The translations under genes and the position numbers were made by a program. The notes under the pieces are model-generated. The model did not search any database and had not been told where the DNA came from. It saw nothing but the letters and a program-made list of their open reading frames with translations. This document shows positions 42,372-50,826 of a stretch of DNA of 64,000 bases, one piece after another (positions within the stretch are counted from its first letter, which is position 1; each line of letters starts with the position of its first letter). Source of the DNA: Catenovulum adriaticum (lineage in GTDB: Bacteria > Pseudomonadota > Gammaproteobacteria > Enterobacterales > Alteromonadaceae); the NCBI RefSeq assembly GCF_026725475.1, contig NZ_CP109967.1, positions 1 to 64,000 on the forward strand, written 5' to 3'.

Positions 42372-44657
42372 ATGAAGACAACCTTAGCGCGTACACATGT
42401 AAAACTAGGTATCACAATAGCAATGTCATTATTGGCAAGCCAGCTTGCTTATGCAGCCACACAAGCAACAATTGATTTAAAAACACAAAAATTTATTGGA
42501 GGAATATCAGATTTAGACAGAGGTAAGTATTTTAATATTCATATGACGCCTTTAGAAAACAAAGTCACTCAAGCTGAATTAAACTATTTAGTAAACGATT
42601 TAAACGTTGGATTTGGTCGTCAATTTTGGAGTCCGTTTTCAGTACATAGCGGTGATGCGCCTTATCCTTCAGCTGCCAGTGCGCAGTCAGCAGGGTCAAA
42701 TAATATTAGCTCAATTAAAAACCATGCTAGTTATCCATATTATTCGAAAAATATGATAGTGACTGAGCATCCTAATAAAATTTTTGTTTTTAACGAAGAT
42801 CCTAATTTAGGCGCTGAATGGGCGGCAAATTATTTCAAACATTATTTTGATAATCAGACAAGACCTAAGTTTTACGAGCCGATTAACGAACCTTTTGTTC
42901 ATGCGGGCGAATTTAACTCTGATCAAGCAGCCGTTCGAACTCAAATGACCGAGCTATTTAAAGCAATAGGGCAAAAATTTGATCAACAAAATATCGATAC
43001 AAAAGTGATTGGATATTCCAGTGCGTGGCCATCAATGGAGCTATGGGATTTTGGGCATTTTAACGGCCGAATGAAAATGTTTATGGATGAAGCTGGGCCT
43101 TATATCGATTCGTTTTCAGTTCACCCTTATGATGGAATAAATGTAACTGGAGCAAGCAATGAGCGCTCTGGGAGTAATTTAGAATCGATTTTAGATTTAT
43201 TAGAAACATACAGTTATGTTAAGTGGGACACAGTTAAACCTGTCACCATAAGCGAATACGGTGGTATTGAAGAAGGATATGGTAATACATATTCTGATAT
43301 TCGTTCGGCGCAGTCTCTCGCGTCACAAAATAAAATGTTAATGCAGCTATTAAATCGTCAAGATCGTTTGTTAACCTCTATTCCATTTAATACAGGTAAG
43401 GCTGCCTGGCACTATAATGCGGCTAATAACTGGAATCCATATGGTGCTGCCGTTTTACGCCCAGATCCAAATAGCATAGTAAATGGCGAGCCAACTAATT
43501 TCTTTTGGACCAAACGGGTAGACTTTTATCGTTTATGGTCTAACGTGAAAGGCAAGCGGGTAAAAGTTGAATCAAACAATCCGGATATACAGCTAAATGC
43601 ATTTGTCGATGGTAATAAAGCTTATGTAGCAATAAATACCTTAGCTGATTATTGGGAAACAGTTAATTTAGATTTTGCGAACAGCCTTGGCAATATAACT
43701 AACGTGCGTAAAAAGCGTTTAGTTGTACGTAAAAATGCTGCTCCAATATACCAAGACGTAAGCGCGAGTTTACCAACAAGCTATTCAATGGAGCCAGGGG
43801 AAACCATAATATTTGAGCTTACTTTTTCAAATAACATCGCCTTTGATAATACTTACAACACGGCACATTATTATGCGCCTCAACATTTAGTTGCGATTAA
43901 TGCTAACCAAAGCAACAGTTTTACCTTTAACGGGGTTAATGTAGCGGCTGGCCAATCTGTTTTGCGTTTAAGTATGGGCCGTGTTCATGGTAAATCTTTT
44001 CAGCCAACCGTTACTGTAAATGGTAGCCCAGTTCAAATTAATTTAAACTGGGCTGGTGGCAGCCAAAGTTCAAGAGATGAATTTTTTGGTGTGATAGAGG
44101 TACCTGTTGATAACAGTTTATTGCAGGCTAATAACACAGTTAATATAACATTTCCCGATGCCGGTGGCCGTATAGCTTCTGTTGTATTGCAAGTTAATAA
44201 CGACTCCGAAGTAGGGAGTGCAGGCATTCAACCACCATCAACTTATACAACAGTTACATTTAATAGTAGCGGTAAATGTTTAGACAATACTGCAGGTGAT
44301 TTAAACGATGGCAATCAGCAACAGCAATGGGGTTGTTATGGCAGTGGTAATCAGTTGTTTTTGTTTGAAAGTCGTGCTGGTGGATACTGGGGGTTGCGTA
44401 ATCAGGTAAGTGGTAAATGTATAGACAAAACAAATTCAACAGCAGATGGCGCAATTGTTACTCAATGGGCATGTAGCACTAGCAACGATAACCAAAGCTT
44501 TGAGTTAATTGATTTAGGCGCTGGATTTTTCCAACTTAAAAATAAACATAGTGAGAAGTGTTTAGATTTAGTTGGGGGTATTAATGGAACCGCTAACGGG
44601 ACCAAAATTAGGCAAGCGACGTGCTCGAATAGCCTGTCGCAAAAGCTCAGTTTTTAA
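42372..44657 (+). CDS. GH86 beta-agarase/porphyranase with C-terminal ricin-type lectin domain
   Basis: A 761-residue secreted enzyme (signal peptide to about A29). The TIM barrel (about 40-400) carries the general acid E173 in FYEPINEPFVHAGE and the nucleophile E295 in VTISEYGGIEEGYG, both in GH86 contexts. A beta-sandwich domain follows (about 410-620), then a CBM13/ricin-B lectin (about 627-761) with three repeats, each with a C-x(n)-QxW-like motif (CLDNTAGDLNDGNQQQQWGC is the first). GH86 enzymes cut agarose or porphyran internally. The lectin probably anchors the enzyme to galactan. It is a lone gene, ending at a strong hairpin. Confidence 0.9.
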   Translation: MKTTLARTHVKLGITIAMSLLASQLAYAATQATIDLKTQKFIGGISDLDRGKYFNIHMTPLENKVTQAELNYLVNDLNVGFGRQFWSPFSVHSGDAPYPSAASAQSAGSNNISSIKNHASYPYYSKNMIVTEHPNKIFVFNEDPNLGAEWAANYFKHYFDNQTRPKFYEPINEPFVHAGEFNSDQAAVRTQMTELFKAIGQKFDQQNIDTKVIGYSSAWPSMELWDFGHFNGRMKMFMDEAGPYIDSFSVHPYDGINVTGASNERSGSNLESILDLLETYSYVKWDTVKPVTISEYGGIEEGYGNTYSDIRSAQSLASQNKMLMQLLNRQDRLLTSIPFNTGKAAWHYNAANNWNPYGAAVLRPDPNSIVNGEPTNFFWTKRVDFYRLWSNVKGKRVKVESNNPDIQLNAFVDGNKAYVAINTLADYWETVNLDFANSLGNITNVRKKRLVVRKNAAPIYQDVSASLPTSYSMEPGETIIFELTFSNNIAFDNTYNTAHYYAPQHLVAINANQSNSFTFNGVNVAAGQSVLRLSMGRVHGKSFQPTVTVNGSPVQINLNWAGGSQSSRDEFFGVIEVPVDNSLLQANNTVNITFPDAGGRIASVVLQVNNDSEVGSAGIQPPSTYTTVTFNSSGKCLDNTAGDLNDGNQQQQWGCYGSGNQLFLFESRAGGYWGLRNQVSGKCIDKTNSTADGAIVTQWACSTSNDNQSFELIDLGAGFFQLKNKHSEKCLDLVGGINGTANGTKIRQATCSNSLSQKLSF

Positions 44658-44671
44658 TCCCTAATATATTT

Positions 44672-44705
44672 AATCAGACTGAATAAATCTTCAGTCTGAT
44701 TATTT
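44672..44705 (+). terminator. Hairpin after the agarase gene
   Basis: An 11-bp perfect stem AATCAGACTGA (44672-44682) / TCAGTCTGATT (44691-44701), loop eight bases, then ATTT. Starts 15 bases past the stop. The rest of the gap to 45039 contains no gene I trust. Confidence 0.75.
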
Positions 44706-45039
44706 CAAATAATCTTATGCGTTTATTCAAAAGCATCATCTTAAGATTTAATTTTTTAATGGGTGATACAAAGTTTATTACTAGAGCAGCACCTGACATA
44801 GTGTGTAATGATCCTTAGTGTTTTTGGCAATGGCCGTAAACGAATAATTTGTGGTTTATAATATAACGTTGTTTTTATTTGTGTTGGATCAAACAATATA
44901 ACAGATTGGAGCTTCTTGTTGGCATTTTTTAAGTTTTCGATTTTTAACTGTTCAGCAAAACAATCTACTTCGTCTATCATTTCAATTGTTAGGTCGTAAT
45001 TGCCTACAACAAGATGATGAAAATAAAAGGTGCTATACA

Positions 45040-45174
45040 ATGGGAAATTTAGGGTTTGTGTTTGGAATAATAGGTATGTCGCTTGGGATATCCGGCTTTG
45101 TATTTTCTATAATATCAATGAATAAAGTAACTAAGCTTGAGGAAAAATTAGAAACGTTAAATGTTATAAATTAG
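45040..45174 (+). CDS. Small single-span membrane protein, 44 residues
   Basis: ATG at 45040 with AAAGG about eight bases upstream. The product MGNLGFVFGIIGMSLGISGF continues with a second short hydrophobic run and ends in a charged coiled-coil-like tail (NKVTKLEEKLETLN). Function unknown. This arrangement, a membrane helix plus a short coil, recurs as small envelope proteins in marine gammaproteobacteria, but I cannot name a family. Confidence 0.5.
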   Translation: MGNLGFVFGIIGMSLGISGFVFSIISMNKVTKLEEKLETLNVIN

Positions 45175-45206
45175 CTTTTGCTCATTTCACGGTATGATTT
45201 AGGTAG

Positions 45207-45240
45207 TAAAAAAATGCGCTATTTTAAGATGGATAGCGCA
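45207..45240 (-). terminator. Terminator of lldD
   Basis: On the minus strand TGCGCTAT (45240-45233) and ATAGCGCA (45222-45215) form an 8-bp stem followed by seven T residues, 31 bases past the lldD stop. Good intrinsic terminator. Confidence 0.75.
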
Positions 45241-45270
45241 CCTATTTAAAAATTACTTTAATGTAAACAG

Positions 45271-46410
45271 TTACTTCAATTTAATGAGCGAATCAGCGTT
45301 TAAATCAGTAATCTTTTTTGCACCTGTCAGTGTCATCGCAACTCGTAATTCTTTTTCATATAAATCAATTAGGTTTTCAACGCCTGCCTGACCTTTTGCC
45401 GCTAAGGCATAAATAAATGAGCGACCTAACATAGTACAATCTGCGCCGAGTGCTAACATTCTGGCGACGTCTAAACCGGTTCTAATACCGGAATCGACCA
45501 ATATTTTAATATCGCCTTTTACGGCATCGGCAATCATAGGTAGTGCTTTTGCTGATGATAAAACGCCATCTAATTGTCGGCCCCCATGGTTAGAAACCAC
45601 AATACCGTCCGCGCCAAAACTAACCGCATCTTTAGCATCATCGGCATCTAAAATGCCTTTAATGATCATAGGGCCGTCCCAAAAATCACGGATCCACTCT
45701 AAGTCTTTCCAAGAAATAGAGGGGTCAAAATTATCGCCTAACCAACCAATGTAATCATTTAATTTGGTTGGATTACCGCGATAAGTTGAAATATTACCTA
45801 GGTCATGTGGCTTACCTAATAAACCCACATCAAGTGCCCATTGCGGATGTGTCATTGCTTGTAAAACACGTCTAAATGCGGCGTTTGGGCCGCTCATACC
45901 TGAATGCATATCGCGATAACGTGCACCTGGAACTGGCATATCAACAGTAAAAACTAAGGTTTTTACGCCTGCGGCTTTGGCACGTTCAAGTACGTTTTTC
46001 ATAAAACCGCGATCTTTTAATACATACAACTGAAACCACATTGGGCGATCAATTGCGGGCGCGACTTCTTCAATTGGGCAAACAGATACGGTCGACATAG
46101 TAAAAGGAATACCTTTGTTGTCGGCCGCTTTAGCGGCTTGTACTTCACCGCGGCGTGCGTACATACCCGTTAAGCCAACGGGTGCTAAAATAAGCGGTAA
46201 ATTGAGTTTTTCGTTAAATAAATCGCAGCTTAAATCAAGCTCCGACATATTATTTAATACCCGTTGTTTTAAAGCAATGTCGGCTAAATCTTCGGTATTG
46301 CGTTTTAGGGTATGTTCGCCATAAGAGCCGCCATCAATATAGTGAAATAAAAATGGGGGTAATTTTGCTTTTGCTGCTTTGCGGTAATCGGTTGAGGCTG
46401 AAATGATCAC
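45271..46410 (-). CDS. lldD: FMN-dependent L-lactate dehydrogenase
   Basis: 379 residues of the alpha-hydroxyacid dehydrogenase family (LldD). LAPVGLTGMYARRGEVQAA, FTVDMPVPGARYRDM and K251 (MIIKGIL), catalytic H275 and R278 in VVSNHGGRQLDG, and the FMN phosphate loop DSGIRTGLDVARMLALGAD are all present; the numbering equals that of E. coli LldD for H275. It is membrane-associated and passes electrons from L-lactate to quinone, giving pyruvate. The LysR gene is divergent 184 bases away and probably controls it. Confidence 0.93.
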   Translation of the reverse strand: MIISASTDYRKAAKAKLPPFLFHYIDGGSYGEHTLKRNTEDLADIALKQRVLNNMSELDLSCDLFNEKLNLPLILAPVGLTGMYARRGEVQAAKAADNKGIPFTMSTVSVCPIEEVAPAIDRPMWFQLYVLKDRGFMKNVLERAKAAGVKTLVFTVDMPVPGARYRDMHSGMSGPNAAFRRVLQAMTHPQWALDVGLLGKPHDLGNISTYRGNPTKLNDYIGWLGDNFDPSISWKDLEWIRDFWDGPMIIKGILDADDAKDAVSFGADGIVVSNHGGRQLDGVLSSAKALPMIADAVKGDIKILVDSGIRTGLDVARMLALGADCTMLGRSFIYALAAKGQAGVENLIDLYEKELRVAMTLTGAKKITDLNADSLIKLK

Positions 46411-46594
46411 AGTTTAAGTCCTATTATTTACATATTAGCCTTGGCTGGCGTGAGTTATATGTTGCAAGTTAGCAGGGTGCCAAGGTTATTATTTGCGTTT
46501 ATTTATTTGATGTGCTCAATTTATCGCTTTCTTTTTTATCAATAAACGGAAATAATGAAAAACACTATTTCCATAAATGACATAATAGTTAAAG

Positions 46595-47512
46595 ATGATG
46601 CAAGCAGATGACTTAATTTTGTTTTCACAAGTGATTGAACTCGGTAGTTTCAGCAAAGCAGCAGAGGCCAATAATTTAACTAATTCAGTGGTGAGTAAAC
46701 GAATTGCCCGGTTAGAAGCTGAGTTGGGTGTGCAGTTATTATATCGAACCACGCGTAAATTAACGGTCACTGAAGCGGGTAATTTATTGGCTGTGGGGGC
46801 TAAAAATGTTGAGCAAGCCAAAGCCGATGCCCTAGCTAAAGTATCTGGCTTAGGTGATGCAATTAGCGGGCATATCAAAATGTCGGTGCCGACCATTTCT
46901 GGTGATTTGCTATTGGCTGATGCAGTGGCTGAATTTTGTAATTTGCATCCGGGTTTAAGCGTAGATATGTCGTTGGATAATAAATTTGTTGATTTAATTA
47001 GTGGTGGATACGACTTAATTATTCGTACTGGTTATTTAGATGATTCTAGTTTAATTGCCCGTCATATTATTGATTCACAATGGGTCGTGTGCGCTTCACC
47101 AGATTATCTTAAACGCCATGGTCAACCTAAGCAGCCAAACGAGTTAAAGCAACATAATTGTTTAAAATATGCTTATCAGGCTTCGGGCGGTAATGAATGG
47201 GAGTTTAAATCGGCCAGTGGACATTATTTTGTTAAGGTGAATGGCTCATTCTCAACTAATAATGCAACGGCTTTACGTAAAGCTGTATTGGGTGGCCATG
47301 GCATAGTGTATGTACCTAGGTGTTTAATTTATGAAGACATCTGCAAAGGCGATTTAATTGATGTTTTTCCTAAGCTTGTAGGAAAAAAACTCGGCGTATA
47401 TGCGGTGTACCCTTATACCAAACATCCGCCTAAAAAAATAAAAATGCTCATTGAGCATATTAAGCAGCGATATTTAGCCATATCTGAATATTTTATAGAG
47501 CCCACAAGCTGA
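46595..47512 (+). CDS. LysR-family regulator, divergent from lldD
   Basis: 305 residues: LysR helix-turn-helix at 2-60 (FSQVIELGSFSKAAEANNLTNSVVSKRIARLE split over 9-40) and a periplasmic-binding-protein-like effector domain (about 90-295). The pattern is that of the CrgA/DsdC-like group. Likely regulator of the lldD gene it faces; the ligand might be lactate. A 126-codon minus-strand frame over its 5' part is a shadow. Confidence 0.9.
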   Translation: MMQADDLILFSQVIELGSFSKAAEANNLTNSVVSKRIARLEAELGVQLLYRTTRKLTVTEAGNLLAVGAKNVEQAKADALAKVSGLGDAISGHIKMSVPTISGDLLLADAVAEFCNLHPGLSVDMSLDNKFVDLISGGYDLIIRTGYLDDSSLIARHIIDSQWVVCASPDYLKRHGQPKQPNELKQHNCLKYAYQASGGNEWEFKSASGHYFVKVNGSFSTNNATALRKAVLGGHGIVYVPRCLIYEDICKGDLIDVFPKLVGKKLGVYAVYPYTKHPPKKIKMLIEHIKQRYLAISEYFIEPTS

Positions 47513-47715
47513 TAATGCATAAGAGCAGAAGCCAGTAAAGCTTAGCTATGTTATAGGGTATGTGGGGTAAGCACTACGTCACGTCGCTCCATTTTATCCC
47601 ATTCCAGCTAATAAGCTGCGTATTACATTGATTATTTCCAGATTAAAACGACGGCTGTTAACCGCCGAATTTTTGTTTGCTATCGCTTGGTCAATCTAAA
47701 CTCGTCGCTACCCGC

Positions 47716-48645
47716 TTATAATAAAAAAGACTCAATATTTTTAGCCACTAAATTAAGTACTTTTTGCTGGGCTTGCTGGCTGGCCCAAGCGATATGTGCG
47801 GTTATTTTTAAATTATCTGGTTGTGGGTTTAATAAAATATGATCAGGTGCTGGTGGCTCTTGGTCAAGCACATCCAGTATAGCTGCGCTGATTTCATGGT
47901 TATTTAAAGCCGACAATAAGGCATTGTTATCAATAATGCCACCTCTGGCGGTGTTAATTAGCACGCTGTGATTTTGCATCTGTTTAAAGGCTTGGGTTGA
48001 AAATAAATTTTCTGTGTCTTCAGTTAGAGGGCAATGTAGCGAGACGATATCAGCGTTTTGCAGCATGGTTTCAAAGCTGACTCTGTCTGCTCGTATATTG
48101 TTTGCGTTTGGCCGTTCAGCAACCAGCACTTTCATATCAAAAGCACGGGCAATACTCGCTACTTTTTGGCCTATATCACCATACCCTAAAATACCTATGG
48201 TTTTACCGGCCAGCTCATCAAAATAATCACTGTGCAGACAAAAAGTATTGCCTTGCTGCCATTGACCGGATTTTACTTTTTGATTATTAATACTGATTTG
48301 ACCAAAATGCTCTAGCAGCTGTGAAAACACATATTGGCTAACAGAGTGGGTTGAGTAGCCGGCTACGTTTAGCACTTTTATATTCGCTTTTTCCGCGGCG
48401 GTAATATCAATATTGTTGGTGCCAGTTGCGGCAACACAAATCAGCTTTAAATTAGGTAGTTGGGCGATAATTGCTTGTGTGATGAGCACTTTATTCGTGA
48501 CGATGATATCTGCGTTTTGACAACGCGTAACAATTTCGTCCGGCGGAGTATGTGAATAAGCAACAAAATGTTCAACGCTTTTTTCAATCGCGGAAAATGA
48601 AACACTGGGTATAAAGGTATTTTGATCTAAAAAAACGGCTTGCAT
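47716..48645 (-). CDS. D-isomer-specific 2-hydroxyacid dehydrogenase
   Basis: 309 residues. NAD-binding GILGYGDIGQKVA (151-163), catalytic R234 (INTARGGIID), E263 (DQEPP) and H284 (TAHIAWAS) form the classic set, giving a glycerate/hydroxypyruvate reductase-like enzyme. It lies 78 bases downstream of the Gfo/Idh gene in the same direction, probably a two-gene unit for sugar-acid or polyol oxidation. Substrate not assigned. Confidence 0.88.
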   Translation of the reverse strand: MQAVFLDQNTFIPSVSFSAIEKSVEHFVAYSHTPPDEIVTRCQNADIIVTNKVLITQAIIAQLPNLKLICVAATGTNNIDITAAEKANIKVLNVAGYSTHSVSQYVFSQLLEHFGQISINNQKVKSGQWQQGNTFCLHSDYFDELAGKTIGILGYGDIGQKVASIARAFDMKVLVAERPNANNIRADRVSFETMLQNADIVSLHCPLTEDTENLFSTQAFKQMQNHSVLINTARGGIIDNNALLSALNNHEISAAILDVLDQEPPAPDHILLNPQPDNLKITAHIAWASQQAQQKVLNLVAKNIESFLL

Positions 48646-48723
48646 ATGACCTCGCTGCTTATGCTTCTTTTAAAAATTGATTTGCCTAAAAATTGTGAGC
48701 TTAAATTAATGTTGAAAACTGGG

Positions 48724-49773
48724 TTATTCTCCGGCAAATGGGTAGCTAACGCCCAATTGAGCACGGATTTCATCCATAATATGTAATTGTTGCACTGTTT
48801 GTTGCTCAGAAACAAGCGGGCTTTGTATCAATCCTTGCTTAATACAACGTTCCGCTTCTGCTATTTCATATTCAAAACCATTAATGGCTAATGGTTCGTT
48901 AAATACTTTAATCGGTGTTTCGTTATCTTGCTGATACAAGCTGGCGTTGTTGCTACCCCAAAACATATTATCTATTTTAATTTGTCCCTCAGTGCCATAA
49001 ATCCATAAACAGTTTTCAGTTTTAGTGTGAAAATTACAACAAAACTGCGCATATTTTTTAATTGTGCCTTGTTGGTATTGCATATTAACCATGGTTAACT
49101 CATCAACCCCAGATTGGCCAATATTGCCCATTGCTTGAATGCTTGGGCTAATTAAAGTTTGTTTGGTTTGGTCCGTGCTCAATGACTGATTAATAAACCA
49201 ATCTGCGGTTGCTACATTGTATATACCCATATCAAGCAAAACGCCGCCCGCTAGAGATTTATTTAACCATCTTTCATTGCTGTCGGCTGGCATTGGAAAG
49301 CCAAAAGTTGACTGCACATATTTTAGTTCACCAATATCACCTTGCACTATCCATTCTTGGACCGCTTGGTACACAGGCAAAAATAAAGTCCACATAGCCT
49401 CCATTAAAAATACGTTTTTTGTTTTGGCTAGTTCAAAGAGCGCTTTAGCTTGAGTTTGATTAATCGTCAGTGGCTTTTCGCATAGCACCGATTTTTTGGC
49501 CATTAAACATTGTTTAATTTGTTCAAAATGAAATCTGTGTGGGGTGGCAATGTAAATGGCGTCTATATCGTCGTCATTTAGTAGTGTTTGGTAATCAGTA
49601 TAGGTTTTAGCAATGTTGTGCTCTTTAGCAAAGGCTTGCGCTCGGTTTAAATCTCGGCTGGCGACTGCGTGTAATGTGCCAACAAAATCTGCTTGGGTGG
49701 CTTTGGCAAATTGCGCTGCTATTCTACCTGGGCCAATTAATCCCCATTTGAATGTATTTTTATCTGATGTCAT
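48724..49773 (-). CDS. Gfo/Idh/MocA-family oxidoreductase
   Basis: 349 residues. N-terminal Rossmann fold with GLIGPGRIAAQFAKA (12-26), the family lysine in LCEKPLT (about 96-102), AMWTLFLP and GGVLLDMGIYNV from the C-terminal sandwich. These enzymes oxidise or reduce sugars, inositols or trans-dihydrodiols with NAD(P). It is followed by the 2-hydroxyacid dehydrogenase gene, so both may act on one sugar pathway. Function beyond the family is unknown. Confidence 0.88.
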   Translation of the reverse strand: MTSDKNTFKWGLIGPGRIAAQFAKATQADFVGTLHAVASRDLNRAQAFAKEHNIAKTYTDYQTLLNDDDIDAIYIATPHRFHFEQIKQCLMAKKSVLCEKPLTINQTQAKALFELAKTKNVFLMEAMWTLFLPVYQAVQEWIVQGDIGELKYVQSTFGFPMPADSNERWLNKSLAGGVLLDMGIYNVATADWFINQSLSTDQTKQTLISPSIQAMGNIGQSGVDELTMVNMQYQQGTIKKYAQFCCNFHTKTENCLWIYGTEGQIKIDNMFWGSNNASLYQQDNETPIKVFNEPLAINGFEYEIAEAERCIKQGLIQSPLVSEQQTVQQLHIMDEIRAQLGVSYPFAGE

Positions 49774-50112
49774 TGTCGTCGATTTTCCAGTGATATTGTA
49801 AGTTTGAATATATCACTATTGAAAGTGAAGGTGCAAAATTTGCTGTTATTAAGGCATTAATCAATTTGCGTTAGGGTAAACTTGCAGCCTTGTCTGCGCA
49901 AATAACCTTGTAGCTTGTTATATGTTATAAATAGTTGCTAGGTGGGAGCAAATGCACAGATTTTTATGCTGGTGCTTCTAGTTTTAATATTTTTACTGTA
50001 TTTAATTTAGTCTGCGTTTATCTATCATTTTGTTTTGATATTCGTCTATCAAATTTATTTCAGATCTGACATTGAGATACAAACTGACTTTACTTATTTT
50101 TAGGAGCGTGCG
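49774..50112. other. Promoter-containing gap
   Basis: 339 bases between divergent genes. A+T-rich, with TTAGGAG six to nine bases before the ATG at 50113. No reading frame, repeat or clear operator stands out. Confidence 0.4.
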
Positions 50113-50634
50113 ATGAAAACAAGCATTATTGGCTTATCGCTGATGTTTTTATCATTGCCAACATGGGCTTTTTCGGTGGTGATTAGCCAAGATGAATTGC
50201 AGGCTAAAGTGGCTGAGTTAATGCCGTTAGAAAAACGAAATTTTTTAATATCATTGGTTTTTTCCAAGCCACAAGTTGATTTGGCGGTTGGTAATAATCA
50301 AATTGGTATTTCGTGTCAGTTAGATGCGCTTGCGTTAGGTACATTAGAAGGTTCGGGTTCAACTAAAATTGTTGGTGATTTAAGTTACCACGCTGAGACA
50401 GGTGAATTTTTCTTTAAAAATTTAAAAATTAGCACCTTAAAAATTAAAAATTTGCCTGAAGAGTATTTACCTCAAGTCACCCAAGCCATTGAAACTATGC
50501 TGCAAAATGCGTTGGCAACTTATCCAGTTTATCGGCTTGACGAAAATGATGCCAAACAACAGCTTGCTAAATCTATGATTCAGTCAATTGAAATTAAAAA
50601 TCAATTATTGGTGATTGAATTAGGGGGTATTTAG
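50113..50634 (+). CDS. DUF1439 (YceB-like) periplasmic protein
   Basis: 173 residues: signal peptide MKTSIIGLSLMFLSLPTWA, then a DUF1439 body with alternating amphipathic strands, opening FSVVISQDELQAKVAELMPL and holding LVFSKPQVDLAVGNNQIGI. It resembles E. coli YceB, an envelope lipoprotein of unsettled role, but here the signal ends in TWA|FS without a lipobox cysteine, so it is probably soluble and periplasmic. A single-gene unit. Confidence 0.82.
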   Translation: MKTSIIGLSLMFLSLPTWAFSVVISQDELQAKVAELMPLEKRNFLISLVFSKPQVDLAVGNNQIGISCQLDALALGTLEGSGSTKIVGDLSYHAETGEFFFKNLKISTLKIKNLPEEYLPQVTQAIETMLQNALATYPVYRLDENDAKQQLAKSMIQSIEIKNQLLVIELGGI

Positions 50635-50826
50635 CCCCTCATTTATAGCTTAACGCTATTGGCAATAGTCGTTGCTTTTTTAACTAATCCAGCATAAATC
50701 ACAGCCAAAGCTAAATCCGTTTTTATAAAAGTAAATAAAACATCATTTAAACCACGACTTAACCAGCTGATTTACTTATAATTCGCACAATTAAGAAATA
50801 ATAATTTGTTGCAGTAGGCTGGTGGT

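Noticed and set aside
44756..45040. 94-codon minus-strand gene after the agarase
   Set aside because: Would need a TTG start that touches the ATG of the small membrane protein, and has no ribosome site; left out although a shorter version cannot be fully excluded.
46516..46896. 126-codon frame antisense to the LysR gene
   Set aside because: Overlaps the LysR helix-turn-helix coding region; shadow.
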